A DNA stretch of 5,258 bases, taken from assembly GCA_947629195.1 (NCBI GenBank), contig CANRCS010000073.1, positions 1 through 5,258 on the forward strand. Reading direction: 5' to 3'. The position numbers and the translations under genes are program-made. The notes under the pieces were generated by a model. It was given only the letters and a program-made list of their open reading frames with translations. It did no database searches and was not told the DNA's origin. This DNA is from an uncultured Bacilli bacterium (GTDB taxonomy: Bacteria > Bacillota_I > Bacilli_A > RF39 > UBA660). Positions 1-5,258 of this stretch are shown one piece after another. Position 1 is the first letter of the stretch. The number at the start of each line of letters is the position of its first letter.

Positions 1-89
1 CCTAATCTTTCTAATTTATTTACAATCATTTTTGTTTGTGTTTCTTTACCTGAACAATCTGTTCCTTCTATTACAATTATTTTACTCAT
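1..89 (-). CDS. Thymidylate kinase-like P-loop kinase, N-terminal part only
   Basis: The first 29 codons of a gene that continues past the left edge. The N-terminus reads MSKIIVIEGTDCSGKETQTK, a beta strand followed by a P-loop (Gly9 to Lys15, GTDCSGK), as in dTMP kinases, which phosphorylate dTMP to dTDP in the cytoplasm. The position after the P-loop lysine is Glu16 rather than the usual Ser/Thr, with Thr17 next to it; from memory, this GKET form occurs in a branch of Bacillota kinases annotated as thymidylate kinase. The start is well supported: AGGAG at 96-100 lies six bases upstream of the ATG. The gap to the preceding HD-domain gene is 12 bases, so the two are probably co-transcribed and may both act on nucleotides (inference). 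Another deoxynucleoside or nucleoside monophosphate kinase is possible, since the LID and substrate regions are outside the window. Confidence 0.82.
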   Translation of the reverse strand, partial: MSKIIVIEGTDCSGKETQTKMIVNKLERL

Positions 90-101
90 AAGTATCTCCT
101 T

Positions 102-680
102 TTAATTTATAATATTGTTATTTTCATCAAATTTTATATCTAGAAATTTTTTAGATGATAGATAATCACACATATTTACAAATCTACTATGTTTACTTTT
201 GGGTATTGGTAAAACTTCATTACCCTTATAATCTTTATTAAATTCTCCCATGTGACTTTCTATTGCTTCACAAATATATTTTATTTCTTCATCTAATAAT
301 TCTGTATTATCTTTATTATCCTGAACAAATTTACTAGCTAATATAGGATGTTCTACTTTTGTATATTTTTCTCTTGGTAGTCCTAATTTAATACCATCAT
401 GTAATATTAATGAAAGAATAATCAAATCTTTCTCATCACTTGTATAATTATTAATACATTTATTATTAAGCAGTTCATGCGCGATTCTAACTGCTGCTTT
501 AGTATGTCTTACTAGTCCACCATCACCTAAGGCAAATGCTGGATGATATTTCCCTGTAGAACTTGCAGGTACTTCAAAAAAATAATCTGGTAATAAATCT
601 ATTAAAGTTTTTGAACTTTTTCTAATTCTTTCATTTTTAATATAATCTAACTCTCTATTAAATACTGTATATCTATCCAT
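102..680 (-). CDS. HD-domain phosphohydrolase
   Basis: A 192-residue cytoplasmic protein with a full set of HD-superfamily metal ligands: His59 (in GLVRHTKAA), His94-Asp95 (LILHDGIK), His111 (VEHPILAS), His143 (IESHMGEF) and Asp172 (NMCDYLSS). Two His residues between HD and the last Asp suggest a two-metal site, as in several HD phosphohydrolases. These enzymes cleave phosphate esters of nucleotides or similar substrates; the substrate cannot be told here. The GGLxxH entry motif is shared with the HD domain of YhaM-type 3'-5' exonucleases, but no OB-fold nucleic-acid-binding domain precedes it, so a stand-alone phosphatase is more likely. The ATG at 680 is chosen because AGGAAG (690-695) lies nine bases upstream; that site is made by the last Arg-Lys codons of hemW. 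The gene starts six bases after hemW ends and sits 12 bases before the kinase gene. Confidence 0.87.
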   Translation of the reverse strand: MDRYTVFNRELDYIKNERIRKSSKTLIDLLPDYFFEVPASSTGKYHPAFALGDGGLVRHTKAAVRIAHELLNNKCINNYTSDEKDLIILSLILHDGIKLGLPREKYTKVEHPILASKFVQDNKDNTELLDEEIKYICEAIESHMGEFNKDYKGNEVLPIPKSKHSRFVNMCDYLSSKKFLDIKFDENNNIIN

Positions 681-686
681 ACTACT

Positions 687-1784
687 TCACTTCCTAATAT
701 TATTTAATATCATAACTAATATTTCATTTGATACAAATAAATATTTTTCATTAATAAATATATTTTCACCATCATCTATTAAATACTTTTTTTCTAATAA
801 ATCATCTAAATAAAAAGTATCATATATTTCTTGTGAAAATTTATCTTTAAATCTACTTTTATTTATTCCTTTAATCTTTCTTAAGCCTAAAATTATTTCA
901 TTTTCAATATTAATATCTTTTGATATTTTATCACTATAAAATAAATATTTTTTATCTAAATATTTAGTAATACTCCTAGTATTTTCATATCTAATATTAT
1001 TAATATATCCATGAGCACCAAGTCCAAATCCATAGTATTCTTCATTATTCCAATATGTAAGATTATGTATAGACTCATAATTAGATATACTAAAATTACT
1101 TATTTCATAGTGTTCATAATTTCTTTTATTTAAATAACCACATATATATTCATACATAGAAGCACACAAATCATCATCTATTGGAGTGTAATTTTTAAGC
1201 GCTAATAAAGTGTTATCTTCTAATATTAATGAATAATATGAAATATGTGGAATATTAAGATTAATAAATGTATCCAAATCTTCTTTTATATCATTTATAG
1301 TTTGATTATTTATTCCAAAAATTAAATCGATATTAATATTATTAATATTGTATTTTTTTAGTAATTCAACAGTTTTAAATACATCTTTTTTATTATGTTT
1401 TCTATTTAAGATTTTTAATATTTCAGGATTAAAACTTTGAACTCCAAGACTAACTCTATTAACATTATAATTTTTGAATAATTTTATTTTTTCTTCATCC
1501 AAATTTTCAGGATTACATTCTATAGTAAATTCACAATTATTGTCTAAATTAAATATGGTTATAATGTTAAATAATTTTTCTAATTCATCAACACTTAAAC
1601 AACTAGGAGTTCCCCCACCTATATATAAAGTTTTAATTATTTCGCCATTATATTTATTTTTAATTTCATTTTCTAAAGCATTCAAATAATCTATTATAAT
1701 TTTTTTGTTATAATAGATTTTTGAAAAATCACAATATGAGCATATATTACTACAAAATGGAATATGAATATATACGCTTTTCAC
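687..1784 (-). CDS. hemW: HemW, radical SAM heme chaperone (formerly called HemN-like)
   Basis: A 365-residue radical-SAM protein, close to the usual HemW length (about 380). The 4Fe-4S/SAM motif is Cys11-x3-Cys15-x2-Cys18 followed by Asp-Phe. True coproporphyrinogen dehydrogenase HemN has a fourth Cys at this point, so HemW is favoured. Further family motifs are GGGTP (56-60, SAM contact), ECNPE (89-93), GVQSF (114-118), and HNLTYW (240-245), which fits the HNxxYW heme-binding signature of HemW. HemW is known as a heme carrier or insertase for respiratory enzymes and is not itself a coproporphyrinogen oxidase. It starts with GTG; the G is shared with the TAG stop of the upstream gene (TAGTG), and GGAAG lies about nine bases upstream, which suggests translational coupling. 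It ends in TGA, the only TGA stop among the genes here. Its place two genes after lepA matches a common Bacillota neighbourhood. Confidence 0.95.
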   Translation of the reverse strand: MKSVYIHIPFCSNICSYCDFSKIYYNKKIIIDYLNALENEIKNKYNGEIIKTLYIGGGTPSCLSVDELEKLFNIITIFNLDNNCEFTIECNPENLDEEKIKLFKNYNVNRVSLGVQSFNPEILKILNRKHNKKDVFKTVELLKKYNINNINIDLIFGINNQTINDIKEDLDTFINLNIPHISYYSLILEDNTLLALKNYTPIDDDLCASMYEYICGYLNKRNYEHYEISNFSISNYESIHNLTYWNNEEYYGFGLGAHGYINNIRYENTRSITKYLDKKYLFYSDKISKDINIENEIILGLRKIKGINKSRFKDKFSQEIYDTFYLDDLLEKKYLIDDGENIFINEKYLFVSNEILVMILNNIRK

Positions 1785-2353
1785 TATATTTTTCTTCCAG
1801 TTGATATTACATGATGCATATCAGTATTTTTCCCATTTAATATTTGAACTCTTTCAGATAATAGTGGATCATCAATCTTTGATTCATGGTGTCTTTGGGA
1901 TCTTAAAGTAATATTAAACATATCAAGAATGTTATATCTTGAAAGTGCATATTTAATTCTATATTTAATTATTGCTTTTGTATCTTCAGGTTTTAAATCG
2001 ACAGATTTTTTATTTTTAATTTTCTTAGCAGTTTCATCTATTTCACTTAAACTATTTATAAGTTGTTGTTTTTCTTCTTTAGTTTTACATAGGCTAAATT
2101 TGATGAAAAACATTCTAAGTTGTTTTTCAGCTAATTCTAATGATTCGTCCTTCATATATAATGTTTCATAATCTAAAACATATTCTATTGCTTTTTTTAC
2201 ATTATAGTTAGTATTAAATTGCATAATTTTTGAACGTAATTCTTCACTATCTTTATTAAGATATTTACTTATTACATTTATTGGTACCCTATATTCCAAT
2301 ATTAATTTAGTTGCTAAAGCAGCTTCCACATCACTTGTTAATTTCTTTTCCAT
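1784..2353 (-). CDS. Unrecognised basic helical protein between lepA and hemW
   Basis: A 189-residue protein that I do not recognise. It is rich in Lys, Glu, Leu and Ile and looks almost wholly alpha-helical, with no signal peptide or membrane segment, so it is probably cytoplasmic. Residues 10-46 (ALATKLILEYRVPINVISKY and on) have the rhythm of a helix-turn-helix: a helix, a VPINVISKYL turn-like stretch and a second charged helix. Residues 65-115 are highly charged and may form a coiled coil. The C-terminal third has a His/Arg patch, SQRHHE (152-157), and ends in a basic tail. I set the start at the ATG at 2353: GGAGGA (2361-2366) lies seven bases upstream. The upstream in-frame ATG at 2368 would overlap that site and has none of its own. 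It starts 15 bases after lepA and its TAG overlaps the hemW start by one base. A regulatory or nucleic-acid-binding role is only a guess. Confidence 0.85.
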   Translation of the reverse strand: MEKKLTSDVEAALATKLILEYRVPINVISKYLNKDSEELRSKIMQFNTNYNVKKAIEYVLDYETLYMKDESLELAEKQLRMFFIKFSLCKTKEEKQQLINSLSEIDETAKKIKNKKSVDLKPEDTKAIIKYRIKYALSRYNILDMFNITLRSQRHHESKIDDPLLSERVQILNGKNTDMHHVISTGRKI

Positions 2354-2360
2354 AATATTT

Positions 2361-2366
2361 TCCTCC
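2361..2366 (-). promoter_or_regulatory. Ribosome binding site that decides the start at 2353
   Basis: On the minus strand this reads GGAGGA, a strong Shine-Dalgarno sequence, with seven bases to the ATG at 2353. The alternative ATG at 2368 overlaps the site itself (ATGGAGG) and is preceded only by the end of lepA, with no purine-rich site. The longer reading with five extra residues is therefore unlikely. Confidence 0.85.
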
Positions 2367-2368
2367 AT

Positions 2369-4168
2369 TTACTTATCATTCATACTTAGGACAGATAAAA
2401 ATGCTTCACTTGGTATTTCCACACTACCAATCATTTTCATTTTTTTCTTTCCTTCTTTTTGTTTTTCTAATAATTTTCTTTTACGGGATACATCTCCACC
2501 ATAACATTTAGCTAATACATTTTTTCTCATTGCTTTTATATCTGTACGAGCTATAACTTTATTTCCAATCGTTGCTTGAATTGGTACTTCAAACATTTGT
2601 CTTGGAATAATTTCTCTTAATTTTTCTACTATTGCCCTGCCTCTTGAATATGCAAAATCTTTATGTACAATTATACTTAGTGCATCTACAATTTCACCAT
2701 TTAATAGTATGTCCATCCTAACTAAATCACTAGGTTTATTCCCTATTATTTCATAATCAAAAGATGCATATCCTTTTGTAGAAGATTTAAGTCTATCAAA
2801 AAAGTCATAAACAATTTCTGATAAAGGTATTTCATAGTGTATATTAACTCTTGTTTTATCTATATAATCCATACTAATATAATTACCACGTTTATCTTGG
2901 CATAATTCCATAACTGATCCAATATATTCAGTTGGTACAAATATGTTTGTTTTTATATATGGTTCTTCAATAAATTGAATTTTTTGTTTTTCAGGTAGTT
3001 TTATCGGACTATCTACGACAATCTTATTTCCATTAGTTAGTGTTACATCATATATAACAGATGGTGATGTAGTAATTAAATCTATTTTAAATTCTCTTTC
3101 TATTCTCTCTTGTATAATTTCTAAATGTAATAGTCCTAAAAATCCACATCTATAACCGAATCCCAAAGCTTCTGAAGTTTCAGGTTCGTAAACTAATGAA
3201 GCATCATTTAATTTAAGTTTATCTAATGCATCTCTAAGAAGTGTATATTTATTAGACTCAACGGGATATATACCACAGAATACCATAGGTTTCATAGGTT
3301 TATAACCAGGTAACATTTCATTTGCTGGATTATCAGCTAAAGTTATAGTGTCCCCTACTTTTACATCTGATATACTTTTTATTGATGCACTAATCCATCC
3401 AACTTCGCCACATATAAGTTCATTTTTCTTAACTTCTTTTGGAGTATTTATACCAAGTTCTACTACATCGTAAGTAGCTTTAGTATTCATCATTTGAATT
3501 TTATCTTTATTACTTATCCTACCATCGACTATTCTTGTAAGCATAATTGCTCCTCTATATGGGTCAAATACACTATCGAAAATAAGGGCTCGTGTTTTGT
3601 TATTAATACTTCCTTTTGGTGGTGGTATTCTAGTTACGATAGCTTCTAATAATTTATCTATTCCAACACCAGTTTTCGCACTTGTAAGAATTATTTCATC
3701 ATCACTAAATCCTAAAGTGTCAATTAATTCTCTTTTAACTTTTTCAACATCAGCATTTGGTAAGTCAATTTTATTAATAACAGGAATTATAGTTAAATCG
3801 TTTTCTAATGCTAGATATAAGTTTGCTAGAGTTTGAGCTTCTATTCCTTGTGCTGCATCTACAACTAAAATTGCTCCTTCACATGCTGCAAGACTTCTTG
3901 AAACTTCATATGTAAAATCTACGTGTCCTGGAGTATCAATCAAGTGTAATATGTAATCATTATTTTTATAATTGTAGTGTAGTTGTACTGCATTTAATTT
4001 TATAGTAATTCCTCTTTCACGTTCAATATCCATACTATCAAGTAGTTGTTCTTTCATTTCTCTTTGACTTACAGTTCCTGTACTCTCTAATATTCTATCA
4101 GCTAAAGTACTTTTACCATGGTCTATATGAGCTATAATTGAGAAATTTCTTATGTTTTTCTGTTTCAT
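2369..4168 (-). CDS. lepA: Elongation factor 4 (LepA), ribosome-associated GTPase
   Basis: A 599-residue translational GTPase of full LepA length. It binds the ribosome, and roles in back-translocation and in initiation or 30S assembly have been proposed for the family. The G-domain motifs are all intact: G1 AHIDHGKST (13-21), G2 RGIT (52-55), G3 DTPGH (78-82) with the catalytic His82, G4 NKID (132-135) and G5 SAK (163-165). EF-G-like domains follow, and the C-terminus carries the LepA-specific region with the basic stretch around [18 protein letters not shown] and the ending [12 protein letters not shown]. The ATG at 4168 fits the family N-terminus (short leader, then [13 protein letters not shown]). 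Its ribosome site is weak: GGTGG at 4173-4177, four bases upstream. It is the first gene of the leftward operon, just after a promoter and a terminator. Confidence 0.99.
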   Translation of the reverse strand: MKQKNIRNFSIIAHIDHGKSTLADRILESTGTVSQREMKEQLLDSMDIERERGITIKLNAVQLHYNYKNNDYILHLIDTPGHVDFTYEVSRSLAACEGAILVVDAAQGIEAQTLANLYLALENDLTIIPVINKIDLPNADVEKVKRELIDTLGFSDDEIILTSAKTGVGIDKLLEAIVTRIPPPKGSINNKTRALIFDSVFDPYRGAIMLTRIVDGRISNKDKIQMMNTKATYDVVELGINTPKEVKKNELICGEVGWISASIKSISDVKVGDTITLADNPANEMLPGYKPMKPMVFCGIYPVESNKYTLLRDALDKLKLNDASLVYEPETSEALGFGYRCGFLGLLHLEIIQERIEREFKIDLITTSPSVIYDVTLTNGNKIVVDSPIKLPEKQKIQFIEEPYIKTNIFVPTEYIGSVMELCQDKRGNYISMDYIDKTRVNIHYEIPLSEIVYDFFDRLKSSTKGYASFDYEIIGNKPSDLVRMDILLNGEIVDALSIIVHKDFAYSRGRAIVEKLREIIPRQMFEVPIQATIGNKVIARTDIKAMRKNVLAKCYGGDVSRKRKLLEKQKEGKKKMKMIGSVEIPSEAFLSVLSMNDK

Positions 4169-4183
4169 AAAACCACCATACTA

Positions 4184-4189
4184 ATTATA
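4184..4189 (-). promoter_or_regulatory. Extended -10 promoter for the lepA operon
   Basis: On the minus strand TGC-TATAAT gives a perfect -10 hexamer with the TGn extension. The -35 region at the expected distance (about 4207-4212, TTTAAT) matches TTGACA at only three positions, so promoter strength would rest on the extended -10. The predicted transcription start, about seven bases on, falls near 4177, leaving a leader of only about nine bases before the lepA ATG. The T-tract of the preceding terminator touches the promoter. A more distant promoter or read-through from the isomerase unit cannot be excluded. Confidence 0.6.
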
Positions 4190-4190
4190 G

Positions 4191-4228
4191 CAAAAAACAT
4201 TGAACTATTAAAGCAAATAGTCAATGTT
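4191..4228 (-). terminator. Intrinsic terminator after the isomerase gene
   Basis: On the minus strand, arm AACATTGACTATT (4228-4216), a six-base loop (4215-4210) and arm AATAGTTCAATGTT (4209-4196) form a 13-bp stem with one bulged T. The transcript then runs through TTTTTT (4197-4192). The stem is AT-rich, as expected in this genome. It lies about 35 bases after the isomerase stop and separates the pilin-isomerase unit from the lepA operon. Confidence 0.75.
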
Positions 4229-4263
4229 TAATAAATTATTTTAATACCTTAACACTATATTTA

Positions 4264-4905
4264 TTATTTACTATTAATTATATTATTAATATATTCTTTT
4301 ATTTCTATATCTTTAGCATTATCAAAAAAGTACTCTTTAAATGATTTATGATTTATAGTATTAAATAAAAACTCTTGGTCAATTTCTTTTAAAATAGTTA
4401 ACATATCTTTATATGTAATTTTTTTTATATTATCTAAAATCTTTTTATTTGTTTGTTCTGGAATAACTCTTTCTATTGGATATCCACTACCAAACTCACT
4501 AGAAAATAAATTATCAAATATATTATCTAAAGTTAGTTCTGCACCCCATCCAAATCCTTTTGCATAAGGAATTGATATTGCATTACCATTATTTACTTTT
4601 GCAAAAAGAGTAACATCTGTTGGATCAATTATTAAACCACATAAAACGTTTGGAAAAGAATTACATGCCATCATTGCACCTTCTCCTGTTCCACATCCTG
4701 TAATAACAAAATCAACTGCACCACTATTTATAAGAATACCAGCTAGTAATCCTACTTGAACATAAGTAAGGTTTGCATCATTATCATCATTCATACCGTA
4801 GTTAAAGACTTCATGGTTATATTTTTTAGCAATTTTTTTAAGACTATTAAATATTATTTGATTTTTATTAGCCTGTGAGTTTTCATTTATTAACGCAATT
4901 CTCAT
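4264..4905 (-). CDS. RpiB/LacA/LacB-family sugar-phosphate isomerase, DhuI-like branch
   Basis: A 213-residue protein of the RpiB/LacA/LacB fold, which interconverts aldose and ketose sugars or sugar phosphates through an enediol intermediate. The family's active-site loop is seen as TGCGTGEGAMMACN, with Cys71 at the place of the RpiB catalytic cysteine. Other marks are the N-terminal MRIALINENSQ, Asn-Tyr-Gly at 35-37, and NAISIPYAKGFGWGAEL, which carries the second half of the site. It is longer than typical RpiB (about 150) because of an extra helical C-terminal part of about 60 residues (ITYKDMLTILKEIDQEFL and on). This layout and the N-terminal sequence recall the family branch that includes streptococcal DhuI, an isomerase of unsaturated uronates released from glycosaminoglycans; this is from memory. 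No other sugar gene is in the window, so the substrate is unproven. AAAGGA (4914-4919) lies eight bases upstream of the ATG. The gene follows the pilin gene by 20 bases. Confidence 0.9.
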   Translation of the reverse strand: MRIALINENSQANKNQIIFNSLKKIAKKYNHEVFNYGMNDDNDANLTYVQVGLLAGILINSGAVDFVITGCGTGEGAMMACNSFPNVLCGLIIDPTDVTLFAKVNNGNAISIPYAKGFGWGAELTLDNIFDNLFSSEFGSGYPIERVIPEQTNKKILDNIKKITYKDMLTILKEIDQEFLFNTINHKSFKEYFFDNAKDIEIKEYINNIINSK

Positions 4906-4925
4906 ATCAATTATCCTTTCAAATG

Positions 4926-5135
4926 TTAAAATCCGCTATCTACTTTATCAACACATGTACCTTCACCTGGTGATTTTCCTTTTTGATATTCTTGATCCAT
5001 TATTGAACAAGAAGATTTAGTAATGGCATCTTTTAAATATCCACCCAAAAATTTTACAGCACCAACAGCAAAAACTGTAATTATTGCAATAATTAAAACA
5101 TATTCTACTAACGCTTGCCCTTTTCTATTTAACAT
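4926..5135 (-). CDS. Flp/Tad-type pilin precursor
   Basis: A 69-residue type IVb-like prepilin. The leader MLNRKG is followed by QALVEYVLIIAIITVFAVGA. The Gly6-Gln7 bond fits prepilin peptidase cleavage; Glu11 would be Glu5 of the mature pilin and Tyr12 the aromatic beside it, as in Flp pilins. Residues 13-34 form the hydrophobic helix, with the GGYLK turn after it that Flp pilins share. The tail after residue 40 carries two cysteines (43 and 61) that could form a disulfide outside the cell (inference). I set the start at the ATG at 5135, not 5150. The predicted transcription start is near 5155, so 5150 would be almost leaderless and has no ribosome site, whereas a GGTG-containing site lies just before 5135. 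No assembly ATPase, prepilin peptidase or Tad platform gene is in the window. A TadE-like pseudopilin is an alternative reading. Confidence 0.82.
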   Translation of the reverse strand: MLNRKGQALVEYVLIIAIITVFAVGAVKFLGGYLKDAITKSSCSIMDQEYQKGKSPGEGTCVDKVDSGF

Positions 5136-5140
5136 ATTAA

Positions 5141-5148
5141 CACCATCC
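5141..5148 (-). promoter_or_regulatory. Probable ribosome binding site for the pilin gene
   Basis: On the minus strand this reads GGATGGTG, ending five bases before the ATG at 5135. It is only a moderate match to the Shine-Dalgarno consensus. It supports the shorter pilin with a six-residue leader peptide rather than a start at 5150. Confidence 0.5.
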
Positions 5149-5161
5149 ATACTATAAGTAC

Positions 5162-5190
5162 ATTGTATATTTTATTTACTTATTTGTCAA
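5162..5190 (-). promoter_or_regulatory. Sigma-A promoter of the pilin-isomerase unit
   Basis: On the minus strand a perfect -35 TTGACA (5190-5185), a 17-base AT-rich spacer and a -10 TACAAT (5167-5162, five of six matches) form a near-consensus housekeeping promoter. Transcription should start at or near the A at 5155, giving a leader of about 20 bases before the ATG at 5135. The strength suggests an abundant product, which fits a structural pilin. A perfect inverted repeat lies three bases upstream of the -35. Confidence 0.88.
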
Positions 5191-5193
5191 CGA

Positions 5194-5214
5194 CCCTGTA
5201 CTAAAAGTACAGGG
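5194..5214. repeat. Perfect 9-bp inverted repeat beside the -35 box
   Basis: Arms CCCTGTACT (5194-5202) and AGTACAGGG (5206-5214) pair perfectly around an AAA loop. It is among the most GC-rich spots in the window. Neither strand has a T-tract after it (the plus strand continues CTTGATATAA, the minus strand TCGTTGACA), so it is not a classical intrinsic terminator. Lying three bases upstream of the -35 box, it could be an operator, a structural or dispersed repeat, or the hairpin of an upstream transcript that ends imprecisely. Confidence 0.75.
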
Positions 5215-5224
5215 CTTGATATAA

Positions 5225-5256
5225 CTGCTAAAAGCAGATTGAAAGACTGAAAGTCT
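5225..5256. repeat. Two more small inverted repeats with the same loop style
   Basis: CTGCT-AAA-AGCAG (5225-5237) and AGACT-GAA-AGTCT (5244-5256) are perfect 5-bp inverted repeats with three-base loops, spaced six bases apart. With the repeat at 5194-5214 they share the core CT-RAA-AG while the outer stem bases differ. No gene is identified between 5191 and the right edge, and the array may continue beyond it. Confidence 0.55.
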
Positions 5257-5258
5257 AT

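Noticed and set aside
1474..1689. Plus-strand reading frame opposite hemW
   Set aside because: It lies wholly inside the well-supported hemW gene on the other strand, has no ribosome site worth noting and no recognisable protein features.
687..1784. HemN, oxygen-independent coproporphyrinogen dehydrogenase
   Set aside because: HemN carries a fourth cysteine (CxxxCxxCxC); here the third cysteine is followed by Asp-Phe, and the HNLTYW motif typical of HemW is present.
1929..2171. Plus-strand reading frame opposite the unrecognised gene
   Set aside because: Its apparent hydrophobic segments are the complement of Lys/Glu-rich codons in the minus-strand gene, a common artefact in AT-rich DNA.
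2354..2368. N-terminal extension MEENI of the unrecognised protein
   Set aside because: These codons coincide with the GGAGGA ribosome site and the spacer for the ATG at 2353, so they are better explained as untranslated.
3597..3836. Plus-strand reading frame opposite lepA
   Set aside because: It overlaps the highly conserved GTPase domain of LepA in the other direction and shows no independent coding signal.
4219..4224. TTGACT as the -35 box for the lepA promoter
   Set aside because: It lies 29 bases from the TATAAT, far beyond the 16-18 bases needed; it is part of the terminator stem.
5194..5214. Inverted repeat as an intrinsic terminator
   Set aside because: The stem is strong, but no T-tract follows on either strand, so it was listed as a repeat instead.
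5187..5258. Minus-strand frame open from the right edge for 23 codons, ending in a TGA inside the -35 box
   Set aside because: It coincides with the hairpin array, a second frame is also open across the same stretch, and it has no start in the window and no recognisable protein motif. It is more likely a by-product of the local base composition than the end of a gene.

Overview
The window is a very AT-rich stretch of bacterial chromosome in which every recognisable gene reads leftward (minus strand). Codons are strongly A/T-ended and lysine, asparagine and isoleucine abound. The translation-factor/radical-SAM pair LepA-HemW is the kind of neighbourhood seen in Bacillota. All three tryptophan codons I checked (in HemW, LepA and the RpiB-like protein) are TGG. 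HemW ends in a TGA just before the next gene's own ribosome site. Both facts fit the standard bacterial code (TGA = stop) rather than the Mycoplasma code. A low-GC Bacillota, possibly an uncultured Bacilli- or Clostridia-type gut lineage, is the best inference; the exact lineage cannot be read from the sequence.

Region 1 (about 5258 to 4264, reading leftward): the right edge holds three small inverted repeats, each with a three-base loop, next to a near-consensus sigma-A promoter (TTGACA, 17-bp spacer, TACAAT). This promoter drives a two-gene unit. The first gene is a small Flp/Tad-type pilin precursor. Twenty bases later comes an RpiB/LacA/LacB-family sugar-phosphate isomerase whose sequence resembles the long, DhuI-like branch of that family. 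A hairpin with a T-tract closes the unit.

Region 2 (about 4190 to 1): an extended -10 promoter abuts that terminator and starts a tightly packed five-gene run. It holds lepA (elongation factor 4), an unrecognised 189-residue helical basic protein, hemW (radical-SAM heme chaperone), an HD-domain phosphohydrolase and the first 29 codons of a thymidylate-kinase-like P-loop kinase that runs off the left edge. Gaps are -1 to 15 bases, so one transcript with translational coupling is likely. The last two genes suggest a nucleotide-metabolism pair.

Two start codons deserve correction from the longest possible reading: the unrecognised protein starts at 2353 rather than 2368, and the pilin at 5135 rather than 5150. 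No tRNA, rRNA, CRISPR array, insertion sequence or broken gene is visible. No intergenic stretch exceeds 300 bases; the longest are about 95 bases (4169-4263) and about 120 bases (5136-5258), and both are described below.
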